Below, in pieces: positions 22,148-30,459 of a DNA stretch of 47,941 nt. The stretch comes from Gammaproteobacteria bacterium (GTDB lineage Bacteria > Pseudomonadota > Gammaproteobacteria > Thiohalospirales > Thiohalospiraceae). The position numbers and the translations under genes were made by a program. Position 1 is the first letter of the stretch, and the number at the start of each line of letters is the position of its first letter. The stretch lies in NCBI GenBank assembly GCA_024277595.1, contig JAJRUV010000094.1, forward strand, positions 1 to 47,941. The letters are read 5' to 3'. The notes below the pieces were generated by a model, which saw nothing but the letters and a program-made list of their open reading frames with translations, did not search any database and was not told the origin of the DNA.

Positions 22148-22177
22148 TTGCCCCTGTTTTAGTTAGCTAAATACGAT
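22148..22177 (+). promoter_or_regulatory. Candidate sigma-70 promoter of csrA
   Basis: TTGCCC (22148-22153) and TACGAT (22172-22177) are spaced by 18 nt in the 200-nt gap between lysC and csrA. The match is moderate and AT-rich sequence lies upstream. No second candidate was clearly better. Confidence 0.3.
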
Positions 22178-22261
22178 GTAATCACATGTTTCTTGTTTTT
22201 GCTGGGAAGTGATTCTATTTCCAGGCATGTGGTTTGTCATGGAGTGAAGGAGAAGTGCGAA

Positions 22262-22450
22262 ATGTTGATCTTGACCAGACGTGTGGGCGAGACTCTCGTA
22301 ATCGGGGATGACGTGACGGTGACTGTTCTTGGTGTGAAAGGCAACCAGGTGAGGATTGGTATCAATGCTCCAAAAGAGGTTTCTGTGCATCGCGAAGAGA
22401 TTTACGAGCGTATCCAGAAGGAACAGAAGAATATCAGTATTGTGAAGTGA
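22262..22450 (+). CDS. csrA: Carbon storage regulator CsrA (RsmA)
   Basis: This 62-residue RNA-binding dimer blocks or stabilises target mRNAs at GGA motifs. The sequence begins [16 protein letters not shown] and keeps the RNA-contact arginines R6-R7 and the R-E-E-I-Y-x-R-I block. The frame is open further upstream, but the ATG at 22262 is the universal start and follows an AAGGAG ribosome-binding site. The leader has several GGA triplets (tgggaag, atggagtg, aaggag), so self-repression is plausible. No tRNA-Ser gene follows, unlike in enterics. Confidence 0.96.
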   Translation: MLILTRRVGETLVIGDDVTVTVLGVKGNQVRIGINAPKEVSVHREEIYERIQKEQKNISIVK

Positions 22451-22634
22451 GTCGTTCAGCCAGTTGGCGAACGAGTGGATAACGCTCAGGTAGTGCAGAG
22501 TCAGCGTATTGCTTGAGCGCTTTTTCCGCTTCCATTGTGCGGGGGAGCAGGGCTTTTTCATTGCTACCCCGAGGTAATCCCCATTGAACAGGCAACCATG
22601 CTGTAGCTTGTGTCGTCAGGTGCTGGCCGGAGCT
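22434..22634 (-). pseudogene. Possible remnant of an unrecognised gene 3' of moaC
   Basis: Between csrA and moaC the minus strand has a protein-like stretch of 66 codons (22634-22434) with no usable start near its beginning. It reads ATAWLPVQWGLPRGSNEKAL, then a charged helical tail, and stops inside csrA. A second protein-like piece (QTAEEATRETQPKAPAST) lies just upstream in another frame, directly after moaC. Together they look like one small gene broken by a frameshift. The family is not recognised; chance openness cannot be excluded. Confidence 0.35.
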
Positions 22635-22680
22635 TTAGGTTGTGTTTCCCGCGTGGCTTCCTCTGCTGTCTGGTTGTCTG

Positions 22681-23163
22681 CTATTCGTCTTTCCGTTGCC
22701 AATAACCTGATTTTCCGCCGGATTTTTCCAGTAACTGCACCCCTTCGATTATCATGCCGCGATCGATCGCCTTGCACATGTCATAAATGGTAAGCAGGGC
22801 AATCTGAACAGCGGCAAGCGCCTCCATTTCCACGCCGGTCTGGCCGCTGGTTTCTACCCTAGCCCGGCAATAGACGGCGCTCTCTTCATTCACCGGCTGG
22901 AAATTCAGCTCGACACGGGTAATATGCAGCGGATGGCACAGGGGAACGAGGTCAGCCGTTTTCTTTGCAGCCATGATACCGGCGATACGGGCAATGCCGA
23001 GTACATCCCCTTTTTTGTGATCCCCAGCCAGGATCAGCTGTAACGTACCGGGCTGCATTAGGATATGGCCCTCGGTGACGGCGATGCGATGAGTGGTCGC
23101 TTTCTCCCCCACGTTGACCATATGGGCTTCACCGGAGTTATTGAAGTGGGTCAGTTTATTCAT
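22681..23163 (-). CDS. moaC: Cyclic pyranopterin monophosphate synthase MoaC
   Basis: This 160-residue enzyme makes cyclic pyranopterin monophosphate in molybdenum cofactor synthesis. The N-terminus [18 protein letters not shown], the [11 protein letters not shown] block and the [24 protein letters not shown] region are the family hallmarks. The ATG at 23163 (M-N-K-L-T-H) matches usual MoaC starts; an in-frame ATG at 23196 would add 11 residues and would overlap the palindrome at 23194-23214. It is divergent from moaD-moaE. Confidence 0.95.
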   Translation of the reverse strand: MNKLTHFNNSGEAHMVNVGEKATTHRIAVTEGHILMQPGTLQLILAGDHKKGDVLGIARIAGIMAAKKTADLVPLCHPLHITRVELNFQPVNEESAVYCRARVETSGQTGVEMEALAAVQIALLTIYDMCKAIDRGMIIEGVQLLEKSGGKSGYWQRKDE

Positions 23164-23193
23164 TGGAAAAGGAGCTGTGTCAGTAATGGGTTT

Positions 23194-23214
23194 CATGATA
23201 GTCTGACTATCATG
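23194..23214. promoter_or_regulatory. 21-bp perfect palindrome between moaC and moaD
   Basis: CATGATAGTC-T-GACTATCATG is a perfect inverted repeat with 10-bp arms and a 1-nt centre. It sits in the 79-nt gap between divergent moaC and moaDE, 29 nt before moaD. Its symmetry and place suit an operator for a dimeric regulator acting on both sides. The regulator is not known. Confidence 0.6.
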
Positions 23215-23242
23215 ATTGTGTAAACCTGACAGGTAAGCTTTG

Positions 23243-23488
23243 ATGGCCATTACCGTAAAATTTTTCGCCAGTTTGCGTGAGCGCATGGAGTGCGAGGGAG
23301 TTGCTATTGATGCGCAGTATGCCAGGACGATTGCCGAGGTGTGGCAACAGGTGGCTGGTGGTGAACCGTTGCCGGCGGATCTGCTGATGGCTGTCAACAT
23401 GGAATACGCTGAGCCGGACAGTGTGGTGCAGGATGGTGATGAGGTGGCCTTTTTTCCTCCGGTTACCGGAGGTGGTCATGACCATTGA
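23243..23488 (+). CDS. moaD: Molybdopterin synthase sulfur carrier subunit MoaD
   Basis: This 81-residue ubiquitin-fold protein carries sulfur as a C-terminal thiocarboxylate. The end reads [13 protein letters not shown]: the conserved Gly-Gly is present but about four residues (G-H-D-H) follow it, whereas MoaD normally ends at Gly-Gly. The extension arises where the moaE ribosome-binding site (GGAGGTGG) and start overlap this frame by 11 nt. Either the tail is trimmed or the protein is atypical. I chose the ATG at 23243 over the TTG before it. Confidence 0.92.
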   Translation: MAITVKFFASLRERMECEGVAIDAQYARTIAEVWQQVAGGEPLPADLLMAVNMEYAEPDSVVQDGDEVAFFPPVTGGGHDH

Positions 23489-23918
23489 GATCCGTGCCGG
23501 AGCATTTGACCCTTGGCGGGAACTGGCGGATTTCCAGCAGCAGATGACCGGGAAGTGCGGCAAATATGGTGCTACTACCGTCTTTGTTGGCACAATGCGT
23601 GATTTTAACGAGGGTGATGAAGTACGGGGTATGTTTCTGGAGCATTATCCGCAGATGACTGAAAAATATCTGGAAAAGATCACTCTGGAGGCCGCGCAAC
23701 GTTGGGAGCTGCTTGATATGCTGATTATCCACCGCGTGGGAGAGATACTTCCAGATGACCCTATTGTTCTGGTTGCGGCATGGACAGTTCATCGTGCCGC
23801 GGCTTTTGAGGCGGCACGTTATTTGATTGAAGAGTTAAAATCACGATCTCCTTTCTGGAAAAAAGAGTGGTTGCCAGAAAGGGAGCGCTGGGTGATAAAA
23901 AATACCCCCGCAGGGTAA
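23478..23918 (+). CDS. moaE: Molybdopterin synthase catalytic subunit MoaE
   Basis: This 146-residue subunit pairs with MoaD to insert sulfur into cyclic pyranopterin monophosphate, giving molybdopterin. The blocks FVGTMRDFNEGD, HRVGEI and SPFWKKEW (active-site lysine region) are present. The ATG at 23478 follows GGAGGTGG and overlaps the moaD frame by 11 nt. An upstream in-frame ATG at 23421 lies within moaD and was rejected. Confidence 0.95.
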   Translation: MTIEIRAGAFDPWRELADFQQQMTGKCGKYGATTVFVGTMRDFNEGDEVRGMFLEHYPQMTEKYLEKITLEAAQRWELLDMLIIHRVGEILPDDPIVLVAAWTVHRAAAFEAARYLIEELKSRSPFWKKEWLPERERWVIKNTPAG

Positions 23919-24097
23919 TGTTGCCATCCCGCGGGCTATTGGGAACACGTCCTTGCAAAGTGACAGCAATATGCTGCGCCTGATTGGTCTATCAATAATT
24001 GGTTAATAACTAATTGTACGTTCAAGTTTTTACTGTATGAAGTTGCAGCGATGTAGTACTATAAATATAATTGATATTTGTCATTTTTTGATCGCCC

Positions 24098-24877
24098 ATG
24101 TCAACAGAAAACGAGAATACCGTCGTACCGCTATCAAAGCGCAAGATCGCCTGTAAGGATTGCAGTTTGTTTCAGATCTGTTTGCCTGTGGGAATCAATG
24201 GCGAAGAGTTGGAGCGGCTTGAGCAGATTATTCAGCGTCGTCGTCCGGTCAAGCGGGGGGATCACCTGTATCATGGCGGTGATCCGTTTCGCTCGATCTA
24301 TGCAGTTCGCAGTGGTTCTATCAAAAGTTATGTACCCACCGAGAGCGGAAATGAGCAGGTAACCGGATTTCACCTGCCGGGCGAGCTGCTTGGCCTGGAT
24401 GCCATCAATAACAGGATTCATCCTTGTTCCGCCAAGGCACTGGAAACGACCAGTGTCTGTGAGATTCCTTATGACCAGTTTGAGTTGTTGAGCAATGAGC
24501 TGCCAGTGCTGCACCGGCAGCTGATTATGTTGATGAGCAAGGAGATTTTTGAAGAGGAGACCCATACGCTGTTGCTGGGGAAAAAGAGTGCAGAGGAACG
24601 GCTGGCAGCCTACCTGTTCAGTATCTCCTCTCGCTATCATCGGCGTGGTTTTTCTGCCAGTGAGTTTTATTTGAGTATGTCACGCAATGATATTGGTAAC
24701 TATCTTGGCCTGGCGGTAGAGACGGTGAGCCGAATGTTTACCCGTTTTCAGGAAGATGGACTGCTCAGCGTGGAGCGCAAACATATCATTATTCACGATC
24801 TTGAACGGTTGAAATTGATGGCGGGAGCCGTCCCCGGCAAGTGTGGCGAGCAGTTTTTCTGCTTGGGAAGCTCCTGA
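24098..24877 (+). CDS. fnr: FNR/Anr-type oxygen-responsive regulator
   Basis: This 259-residue regulator of the CRP/FNR family switches genes for low-oxygen growth. The [4Fe-4S] ligands are C19, C22 and C28 (CKDCSLFQIC) plus C110 (IHPC), so it should sense oxygen. The cyclic-nucleotide-like beta barrel follows, then a helix-turn-helix with LGLAVETVSRMFTRFQEDGL, including the E-x2-S-R contacts that read TTGAT half-sites. It stands alone; a 161-bp inverted-repeat element follows. No strong FNR box was found in its own upstream region. Confidence 0.94.
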   Translation: MSTENENTVVPLSKRKIACKDCSLFQICLPVGINGEELERLEQIIQRRRPVKRGDHLYHGGDPFRSIYAVRSGSIKSYVPTESGNEQVTGFHLPGELLGLDAINNRIHPCSAKALETTSVCEIPYDQFELLSNELPVLHRQLIMLMSKEIFEEETHTLLLGKKSAEERLAAYLFSISSRYHRRGFSASEFYLSMSRNDIGNYLGLAVETVSRMFTRFQEDGLLSVERKHIIIHDLERLKLMAGAVPGKCGEQFFCLGSS

Positions 24878-24902
24878 GTTTTTAATGGCGGCGGTGCAGT
24901 GC

Positions 24903-25063
24903 TATACCCAAACCACGTGGAAATGCAGTTTTTTGAGCCCGTCTGAAACCGCAATGCCGCGTTGTAGTTCTTGAAAAGGGCGAGCCATTCTCTGCGAACT
25001 GCGCCTTACCTTGCGGTTTCAGTCAGACTCAACAATCCCGCATTTCCACGTGGTTTGGGTATA
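24903..25063. repeat. 161-bp inverted-repeat element (MITE-like or bidirectional terminator)
   Basis: The ends are perfect 24-bp inverted repeats, beginning TATACCCAAACCACGTGG (24903-24926 and 25040-25063). A second inner pair, GTCTGAAACCGCAA and TTGCGGTTTCAGTCAGAC, lies inside, so the unit would fold as a long interrupted hairpin. TA dinucleotides at both tips would suit a TA-targeting element such as IS630-type, but no transposase is present. It lies between convergent fnr and cysQ and might end both transcripts. Confidence 0.75.
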
Positions 25064-25071
25064 TCTACAAG

Positions 25072-25881
25072 TCAGAGATGCTGTGACCAGTCGTGCCATT
25101 TGGCTCCAAAGACAAAAAAATCGGGGTTAAGAAGAGAATCCTTCATGTTGTAACGTAGTGGTTGCATCCGGGTATCGGTAATATGACCCCCAGCCTGTTC
25201 GACGATACATTGTGCTGCTGCGGTATCCCATTCTGAAGTAGGTCCCAGCCGGGCATAAAGATCAGCTACTCCTTCCGCTACCAGGCATGACTTGAGTGAG
25301 CTGCCTACAGATATCACTTGGTGAGCACCTATATTGTCCAGCAATCGCTGCTGGCGTGAGCTACAATGGGCGCGGCTGACAGCAATGACTGGAATGCCCC
25401 TTTTTTTCCGTGCCCGGATCTGTTCTGGTTTTGCTCCGAATTTTTGTTTATATGCGCCACTGTTCCGGCTGGCCCAGTAGCTGATCCCGCATACCGGGGT
25501 ATAAATTACGCCGAGTACAGAGCGGTGTTTTTCGATCAAGGCGATGTTGACGGTGAACTCACCGTTGCGTTTGATAAATTCACGGGTGCCATCCAGCGGA
25601 TCCACCAGCCAGTAGCAGTGCCAGCGGGCACGTTCGCCGAAGGGGATGTCGGCGGACTCTTCAGACAGTACCGGCAGCTCCGGGGTCAGTGCTTTCAGTC
25701 CGTCGATGATGGTGTGGTGGGCGGCAAAATCCGCCTCGGTTACCGGTGATTCATCTTTTTTGCGGGTAATACTGAAATCACCCAGATAAATATCGAGTAT
25801 GCGCTGCCCGGCTTTTTGGGCAATGGTAATAACCGGTTCCAGCAGATCTGGGCATTGTCTGGAGTATGAATCAGCGGTCAT
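25072..25881 (-). CDS. cysQ: 3'(2'),5'-bisphosphate nucleotidase CysQ
   Basis: This 269-residue phosphatase of the inositol monophosphatase family removes 3'-phosphoadenosine 5'-phosphate left by sulfate assimilation. Metal-binding motifs are DESPVTEAD, the WLVDPLDGTREFI block and the C-terminal SEWDTAAAQCIVEQAGG. The ATG at 25881 (M-T-A-D-S-Y) gives the normal length; an upstream in-frame ATG at 25965 lies inside nudE. It overlaps nudE by 11 nt, a usual nudE-cysQ pairing. Confidence 0.93.
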   Translation of the reverse strand: MTADSYSRQCPDLLEPVITIAQKAGQRILDIYLGDFSITRKKDESPVTEADFAAHHTIIDGLKALTPELPVLSEESADIPFGERARWHCYWLVDPLDGTREFIKRNGEFTVNIALIEKHRSVLGVIYTPVCGISYWASRNSGAYKQKFGAKPEQIRARKKRGIPVIAVSRAHCSSRQQRLLDNIGAHQVISVGSSLKSCLVAEGVADLYARLGPTSEWDTAAAQCIVEQAGGHITDTRMQPLRYNMKDSLLNPDFFVFGAKWHDWSQHL

Positions 25882-26416
25882 TGAGATGTTCGTTAATGAT
25901 AAAAAGGGCAGCCAGGGTGCGCGCCTCGCTGCACTCTCCGCCGCGCCAGAGTTTGTCGATTTCATCTAGAGTCCAGGGTACTACCTCAGGCTCTTCAGGT
26001 TCGTCTCCTTCGAGCCGCTGCGGGTAGAGATCCTGCGCCAGAACAATCTCGGTTGCATGGCCCAGAAAACCTGGAGCCAGGGTCAGGGAGGTGATATGCT
26101 CCAGTTGTTTCGCCCCGTAGCCGACCTCTTCCATCAGCTCACGATTGGCGGCGTCGAGCAGAGGTTCATCCGTCTCGATACGTCCTTTGGGAAACCCCAG
26201 TTCGTAGCGCTCCGTTCCTGCAGCGTATTCACGTACCAACAGCACCGTATTTTTATCAAGCATTGGAACAATCAGCACAGTTCCTTTTGTCGCTCCGCGC
26301 AATCGCTCGTACTGTGTCGTGGCGCCATTGGAAAACTCCAGATCCAGTGCCTCAATATGAAATAGACGCGATTTGGCAACCGTTGTTGTTTTGAGTATCC
26401 GGGGTTTTTTGCGCAC
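25871..26416 (-). CDS. nudE: ADP compounds hydrolase NudE
   Basis: This 181-residue Nudix hydrolase cleaves ADP-ribose, Ap3A and NADH-like compounds in E. coli. The conserved start region AKSRLFHIEALDLEFSNG and the Nudix box GFPKGRIETDE-x6-RELMEEVGYG are intact, followed by LAQDLYPQRLEGDEPE typical of NudE. I chose a GTG at 26416 (V-R-K-K-P-R-I-L) to match the family length; the frame is open to an ATG at 26524, which would add 36 atypical residues. Confidence 0.9.
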   Translation of the reverse strand: MRKKPRILKTTTVAKSRLFHIEALDLEFSNGATTQYERLRGATKGTVLIVPMLDKNTVLLVREYAAGTERYELGFPKGRIETDEPLLDAANRELMEEVGYGAKQLEHITSLTLAPGFLGHATEIVLAQDLYPQRLEGDEPEEPEVVPWTLDEIDKLWRGGECSEARTLAALFIINEHLNDR

Positions 26417-26873
26417 AGCGGATGGTTTCCCAGCTATTCGTTCAGGGATAAATATACTCGTTGCAAACCAAAACCGGTATTCAGGTGCATGGATTGGTGT
26501 GCTTGGCAAGATAGAAATGCACATGCTTCATGTCTTTCATATGTAAAGCAAGCATTTTCAAAGTGGCCAAGCGTGCAAAGTCGCGTATCGGTGGTCATAA
26601 GGTTTTTGGTTTTGGCCTGCGTTGAGTATCTTAACCCAATTCTCTGCCTCTGTCTGAAATGATGGCGGCAGATTACCGGCGGGTTTCAAGTCAATATTCG
26701 TCAATCTTCTGGCAAGCCGATAGTCTTGGGACAATGGTTGCAGCCTGTTTTTCCGCCGAATGCCTGTTCTGGAGGCGGGTTCTATCCTTTTGTTGCTCAG
26801 CACCCTATTTTCTGCTCGGGCACACAAATTGCAAACGACTACAGGACAGAGATAAAACGGATATCGATAAATC
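26417..26873. other. Intergenic region upstream of fliL
   Basis: This 457-nt stretch lies between divergent nudE and fliL. It holds the sigma-54 promoter at 26818-26833. A lone GCCGATAG at 26716-26723 resembles a sigma-28 -10 element but lacks a matching -35. No coding sequence was recognised. Confidence 0.5.
26818..26833 (+). promoter_or_regulatory. Sigma-54 promoter of the fliL operon
   Basis: GGGCAC-N5-TTGCA has the -24/-12 spacing GG-N10-GC, and the -12 element TTGCA is perfect. The predicted start near 26844 gives a leader of about 30 nt before fliL. Class III flagellar operons in Pseudomonas and Vibrio use sigma-54 with a FleQ/FlrC-type activator; none is encoded in this window. Confidence 0.75.
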
Positions 26874-27407
26874 ATGGCTAAAGAGAAAGAAGAGACAGGT
26901 AACGGGGGGGGCTCCGGGGCTTCGATGACAAAGTTGATTATTGTCATCGTGGTGTTGCAGCTGGTTATGTTTGGCGGGTTCGGGGCATTTCTTCATTTTA
27001 GTGGAGCTCTGGGTGGTGGTGGGAGCCATGAGGCTGCTGCTGATAACAGCAATCAAAATGATGAAGAGGCCGAACACGAAGAGGCACCACCTATCTATAT
27101 CGCATTGGAGCCGGCATTTGTAGTGAATTTTACCGCGGAATCGGGTGCTTCCCGGTTTATGCAAGTGACCATTCAGGTGATGACACGGGATCCGGAAATT
27201 GAAATTGCGGTAACCACCCATATGCCCGTAATCCGTAACAGTATCGTGCTGCTGTTAAGCAGCTTGAGTCTGGAAGATGTAGCCGGTATTGAAGGGAAGG
27301 AAAAACAGCGCACCCAGGTTTTGGAAAAAATCCGTGAGATTCTGAAAGAACGAACCGGAAAACCCGGCGTGGAAGAGGTTTATTTCACCAGTTTTGTGAT
27401 TCAGTAG
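26874..27407 (+). CDS. fliL: Flagellar basal body protein FliL
   Basis: This 177-residue single-pass protein lies near the stator ring and supports torque and stator function. A short cytoplasmic N-terminus rich in Gly is followed by a membrane segment at about 19-43 (KLIIVIVVLQLVMFGGFGAF). The periplasmic domain is stomatin-like (YIALEPAFVVNF; PVIRNSIVLLLSSLS; VYFTSFVIQ). A G8 tract in codons 11-13 is in frame. It is the first gene of the fli operon, 24 nt before fliM. Confidence 0.94.
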   Translation: MAKEKEETGNGGGSGASMTKLIIVIVVLQLVMFGGFGAFLHFSGALGGGGSHEAAADNSNQNDEEAEHEEAPPIYIALEPAFVVNFTAESGASRFMQVTIQVMTRDPEIEIAVTTHMPVIRNSIVLLLSSLSLEDVAGIEGKEKQRTQVLEKIREILKERTGKPGVEEVYFTSFVIQ

Positions 27408-27431
27408 AAAACAAGAAGCCAATCCAGAATC

Positions 27432-28415
27432 ATGTCTGCCAGTGAGCTGTTATCACAGGATGAGATCGATGCCCTGTTGCATGGGGCAGGGGATGATGAT
27501 GCTGAGGAGGCACCCGCTCCCACCGGTCCGCAACAGTATGATCTTGCCACCCAGGAACGGATAGTACGTGGGCGCATGCCCACTCTGGAGATGATTAACG
27601 AGCGGTTCTCCAGGTTATTTCGGGTCAGCATGTTCAACATGTTGCGGCGCAGCGCGGAGATCTCGGTGGGTGGCATAAAGACCATCAAGTTTGGAGAGTA
27701 CATCCACAGCTTGTTCGTCCCCACCAGTCTCAACCTGATTCGTATTAACCCGTTAAGGGGGACAGCATTGCTGGTACTGGATCCAAAGTTTGTCTATTCC
27801 GTTGTGGATAATTTCTTTGGGGGAGGGGGGCGTTTTCACGCCAAGATAGAGGGTCGTGAATTCACTCCCACCGAGCAGCGGGTGATCCAGATTGTACTGG
27901 AAGATGCTTTCAAGGATCTGGTAAAAGCGTGGGCACCGGTGTTGGAGATTAATTTTGAATTTCTCAACTCGGAGGTCAATCCCCAGTTTGCCAATATTGT
28001 TAGCCCTTCCGAGATTGTGGTTGTTACTACCTTTCATGTGGAGATGGATGGTGGCAGCGGTGATATCCATGTCACCATGCCCTACTCAATGCTGGAACCG
28101 ATTCGTGACATCCTTGATACCGGTATGCAGAGTGAGCGAACGGAAACCGATGATCGCTGGTTGAATACCATGCGCGACGAGCTGGAGGAGATGGATATCA
28201 CTATCAGTGTTGATTTTGCCGAGGCGGAATTGAGTTTGGGTGAACTTGCAGAACTCAAACCAGGAGACATTATTCCCATTGAGCTGCCGGAACAGGTATT
28301 GGTGAAGGCTGAAGAGATTCCTGTATTCCGTGCTACTTACGGCACGGCAGACAATAAATGGGCTGTCAAGGTGGCTGAGCTGATTGAACGTCCACCACAA
28401 ACAAGTTTTCGCTGA
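27432..28415 (+). CDS. fliM: Flagellar motor switch protein FliM
   Basis: This 327-residue C-ring protein receives phospho-CheY. The N-terminal CheY-docking peptide is LLSQDEIDALLHG (6-18). The CheC-like middle domain contains FFGGGGRF and the C-terminal SpoA domain begins near 255. Length is normal. It links the chemotaxis genes downstream with the switch complex genes around it. Confidence 0.97.
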   Translation: MSASELLSQDEIDALLHGAGDDDAEEAPAPTGPQQYDLATQERIVRGRMPTLEMINERFSRLFRVSMFNMLRRSAEISVGGIKTIKFGEYIHSLFVPTSLNLIRINPLRGTALLVLDPKFVYSVVDNFFGGGGRFHAKIEGREFTPTEQRVIQIVLEDAFKDLVKAWAPVLEINFEFLNSEVNPQFANIVSPSEIVVVTTFHVEMDGGSGDIHVTMPYSMLEPIRDILDTGMQSERTETDDRWLNTMRDELEEMDITISVDFAEAELSLGELAELKPGDIIPIELPEQVLVKAEEIPVFRATYGTADNKWAVKVAELIERPPQTSFR

Positions 28416-28451
28416 TACAAATCACATGCTATACGAGTGGAGGTGTGACCG

Positions 28452-29024
28452 GTGAGTGCACAAGCAGAGGCAGATACAGAAGATCGGGTTGAGGAAGTAG
28501 CTGAGCAGCCGCAACAACAGGATGCAGTTGATGAGCTGATTGATGGTGTTGAACAACCTGAGACAGAGGTGGCTGTGGATACAGCCGCAACCGAATCAGA
28601 GACTCCGGACGAAGAGGATCCCTGGGCAGAGGCACTGGCGGAACAGTTGGATGAGGAGTCTGCCAACGCGAAAAAAACCGAAGCTGATGGCGGAGAGGAA
28701 AATTACTCGCCAGCTCAATTGGATCCCTTGGAAAATGAAGTGGGTTCCAGCAGCGGCCGGGAAGTGAACCTGGATCTTGTCCTGGATATCCCGGTTACCA
28801 TCGCCATGGAGATCGGGCGTACAAAAATCAATGTCCGCAACCTGCTTCAATTGAATCAGGGTTCGGTGGTGGAGCTGGATCGGCTGGCGGGAGAGCCGCT
28901 GGATGTGATGGTGAATGGAACCCTGATTGCCCACGGTGAAGTGGTGGTGGTGAATGAGAAATTCGGGATTCGTCTTACCGATGTGGTCAGCGCCCAGGAA
29001 CGGCTGAAGAACCTGAAAAAATGA
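28452..29024 (+). CDS. fliN: Flagellar motor switch protein FliN
   Basis: This 190-residue protein builds the lower C-ring. The C-terminal SpoA domain (about 105-188: LDIPVTIAMEIGRTKINVRNLL; LIAHGEVVVVNEKFGIRLTDV) is typical. The N-terminal 100 residues are very acidic and long compared with E. coli FliN. They include QDAVDELIDG, similar to the FliM docking peptide, and the DPWAEALAEQ motif common in gammaproteobacterial FliN. The start is GTG at 28452. It overlaps fliO by 4 nt. Confidence 0.95.
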   Translation: MSAQAEADTEDRVEEVAEQPQQQDAVDELIDGVEQPETEVAVDTAATESETPDEEDPWAEALAEQLDEESANAKKTEADGGEENYSPAQLDPLENEVGSSSGREVNLDLVLDIPVTIAMEIGRTKINVRNLLQLNQGSVVELDRLAGEPLDVMVNGTLIAHGEVVVVNEKFGIRLTDVVSAQERLKNLKK

Positions 29025-29455
29025 GAAAAATTTTTCTGTCACTGCTGTTCGGACTCTTTTCGCTGCCGCTGTGGGCGGTATCTGGCGATGCTGAAAAACT
29101 GCAGCGGCTGGAGGCCAGTCCGGCAACTGCGGGAGGCCTGCTGCAGCTGGTCCTGGGTCTGTTGCTGGTGCTGACGGTGATCGTGCTGATTGCCTGGCTG
29201 CTGCGCAGGCTTCCTGGCTGGAACAGCAGTGCTAACGGGGCATTGAAGCTGATCGCTGCGCTGCCGGTCGGGCAGCGAGAACGGGTGGTTGTCGTCCAGG
29301 TGGGTGAGCAGCAGTTGCTGATCGGTGTGTCTGCCGGTCAGGTGGAGATGATGCATGTGCTGGAACAGCCACTGCCGGACAGTCCCACCAGCCAGTTTCA
29401 AGATGGAAAATTCGCCCGGCGCCTGGCTGCGGCGATCAACAAGAGGCAGCCGTAA
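29021..29455 (+). CDS. fliO: Flagellar protein FliO
   Basis: This 144-residue protein assists assembly of the FliP ring in the export gate. An N-terminal signal-like segment (1-20) is followed by a membrane helix at about 40-62 ([23 protein letters not shown]) and a basic cytoplasmic domain ([27 protein letters not shown]). It overlaps fliN by 4 nt and fliP by one base. Confidence 0.92.
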   Translation: MRKIFLSLLFGLFSLPLWAVSGDAEKLQRLEASPATAGGLLQLVLGLLLVLTVIVLIAWLLRRLPGWNSSANGALKLIAALPVGQRERVVVVQVGEQQLLIGVSAGQVEMMHVLEQPLPDSPTSQFQDGKFARRLAAAINKRQP

Positions 29456-30198
29456 TGCTCCGTTTTCTGCTGTTGCTGTCTGGCCTGTTGCTGTCGCTGG
29501 ATCTGGCGGCGGCGCAGGAGGCCTTTCCGGCGCTGACCGTGAGTGGAGCAGAGGGCAAACAGACCTACAGCGTGACCCTGCAGCTGCTGGCGCTGATGAC
29601 GGCGCTGACCTTCTTGCCAGCAGCGTTGATCATGATGACCTCGTTTACCCGCATTATCATTGTCTTTGCCATCCTGCGTCAGGCTCTGGGTCTTCCGACC
29701 ACTCCATCCAACCAGATTCTTGTCTGTCTGGCGCTGTTTCTGACCTTTTTTATCATGACGCCGGTATTTGACCGCATCAACAGCGATGCGCTGCAGCCCT
29801 ATCTGGAAGACAAGATGGAGTTTCAGGATGCGGCAGCGAAGGCGGCAGAGCCGTTGAAAACCTTTATGCTCGGGCAGACCCGCGATACCGATCTGGCGCT
29901 GTTCGTGCGGTTATCGGGACAGCAGGAGGGGTATGAATCTCCGGCGCAGGTGCCGCTGCGGATCCTGCTGCCGGCCTTCGTTACCAGCGAACTTAAAACC
30001 GCATTTCAGATCGGTTTTCTGCTGTTTATTCCATTTGTCATAATTGATCTGGTGGTGGCCAGCGTACTGATGTCTATGGGTATGATGATGTTGTCACCGA
30101 TGATCATCTCCCTGCCGTTCAAGCTGATGCTGTTTGTGCTGGTGGATGGCTGGTCGCTGATCATGAGTACCCTGGCGGCCAGTTTCTATGTCTCCTGA
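29455..30198 (+). CDS. fliP: Flagellar export gate protein FliP
   Basis: This 247-residue core subunit of the export channel has a cleavable signal peptide (about 1-20, ending LAAA). The family blocks [48 protein letters not shown] and [21 protein letters not shown] are visible. It overlaps fliQ by 11 nt. Confidence 0.97.
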   Translation: MLRFLLLLSGLLLSLDLAAAQEAFPALTVSGAEGKQTYSVTLQLLALMTALTFLPAALIMMTSFTRIIIVFAILRQALGLPTTPSNQILVCLALFLTFFIMTPVFDRINSDALQPYLEDKMEFQDAAAKAAEPLKTFMLGQTRDTDLALFVRLSGQQEGYESPAQVPLRILLPAFVTSELKTAFQIGFLLFIPFVIIDLVVASVLMSMGMMMLSPMIISLPFKLMLFVLVDGWSLIMSTLAASFYVS

Positions 30199-30457
30199 GC
30201 TGACCATCTCCATATTTCAGCAGGCACTGGAGCTGCTGGTGATCATGGTCTCGGTGCTGCTGCTGCCGGCACTGGGGGTTGGCCTGTTGGTGAGCATGTT
30301 CCAGGCTGCAACCCAGATCAACGAGATGACCCTGAGCTTTATTCCCAAGCTGCTGATTACCCTTGCGGTGCTCGCTTTTGCCGGTCAGTGGCTGGTGCAG
30401 ATGCTGGTGGACTATACCGCACGCCTGTTTGAAAGTATCCCCGGCCTGATTAGCTAG
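30188..30457 (+). CDS. fliQ: Flagellar export gate protein FliQ
   Basis: This 89-residue protein has two membrane helices, at about 15-38 and 53-75, with the FliQ motifs [21 protein letters not shown] and FIPKLL. Four copies pack around the FliP-FliR ring. It sits between fliP (11-nt overlap) and fliR (2-nt gap). Confidence 0.97.
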   Translation: MSPELTISIFQQALELLVIMVSVLLLPALGVGLLVSMFQAATQINEMTLSFIPKLLITLAVLAFAGQWLVQMLVDYTARLFESIPGLIS

Positions 30458-30459
30458 CG

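Noticed and set aside
22451-22680. Possible tRNA-Ser after csrA, as in E. coli
   Set aside because: No cloverleaf can be drawn; the stretch looks like broken coding sequence on the other strand.
23960-24097. FNR box upstream of fnr
   Set aside because: TTGATATTTGTCAT and ATTGGTCTATCAAT are only partial matches with wrong symmetry or spacing.
26716-26723. Sigma-28 promoter before fliL
   Set aside because: GCCGATAG matches the -10 element, but no TAAA lies at the required distance; the sigma-54 site at 26818 is far better.
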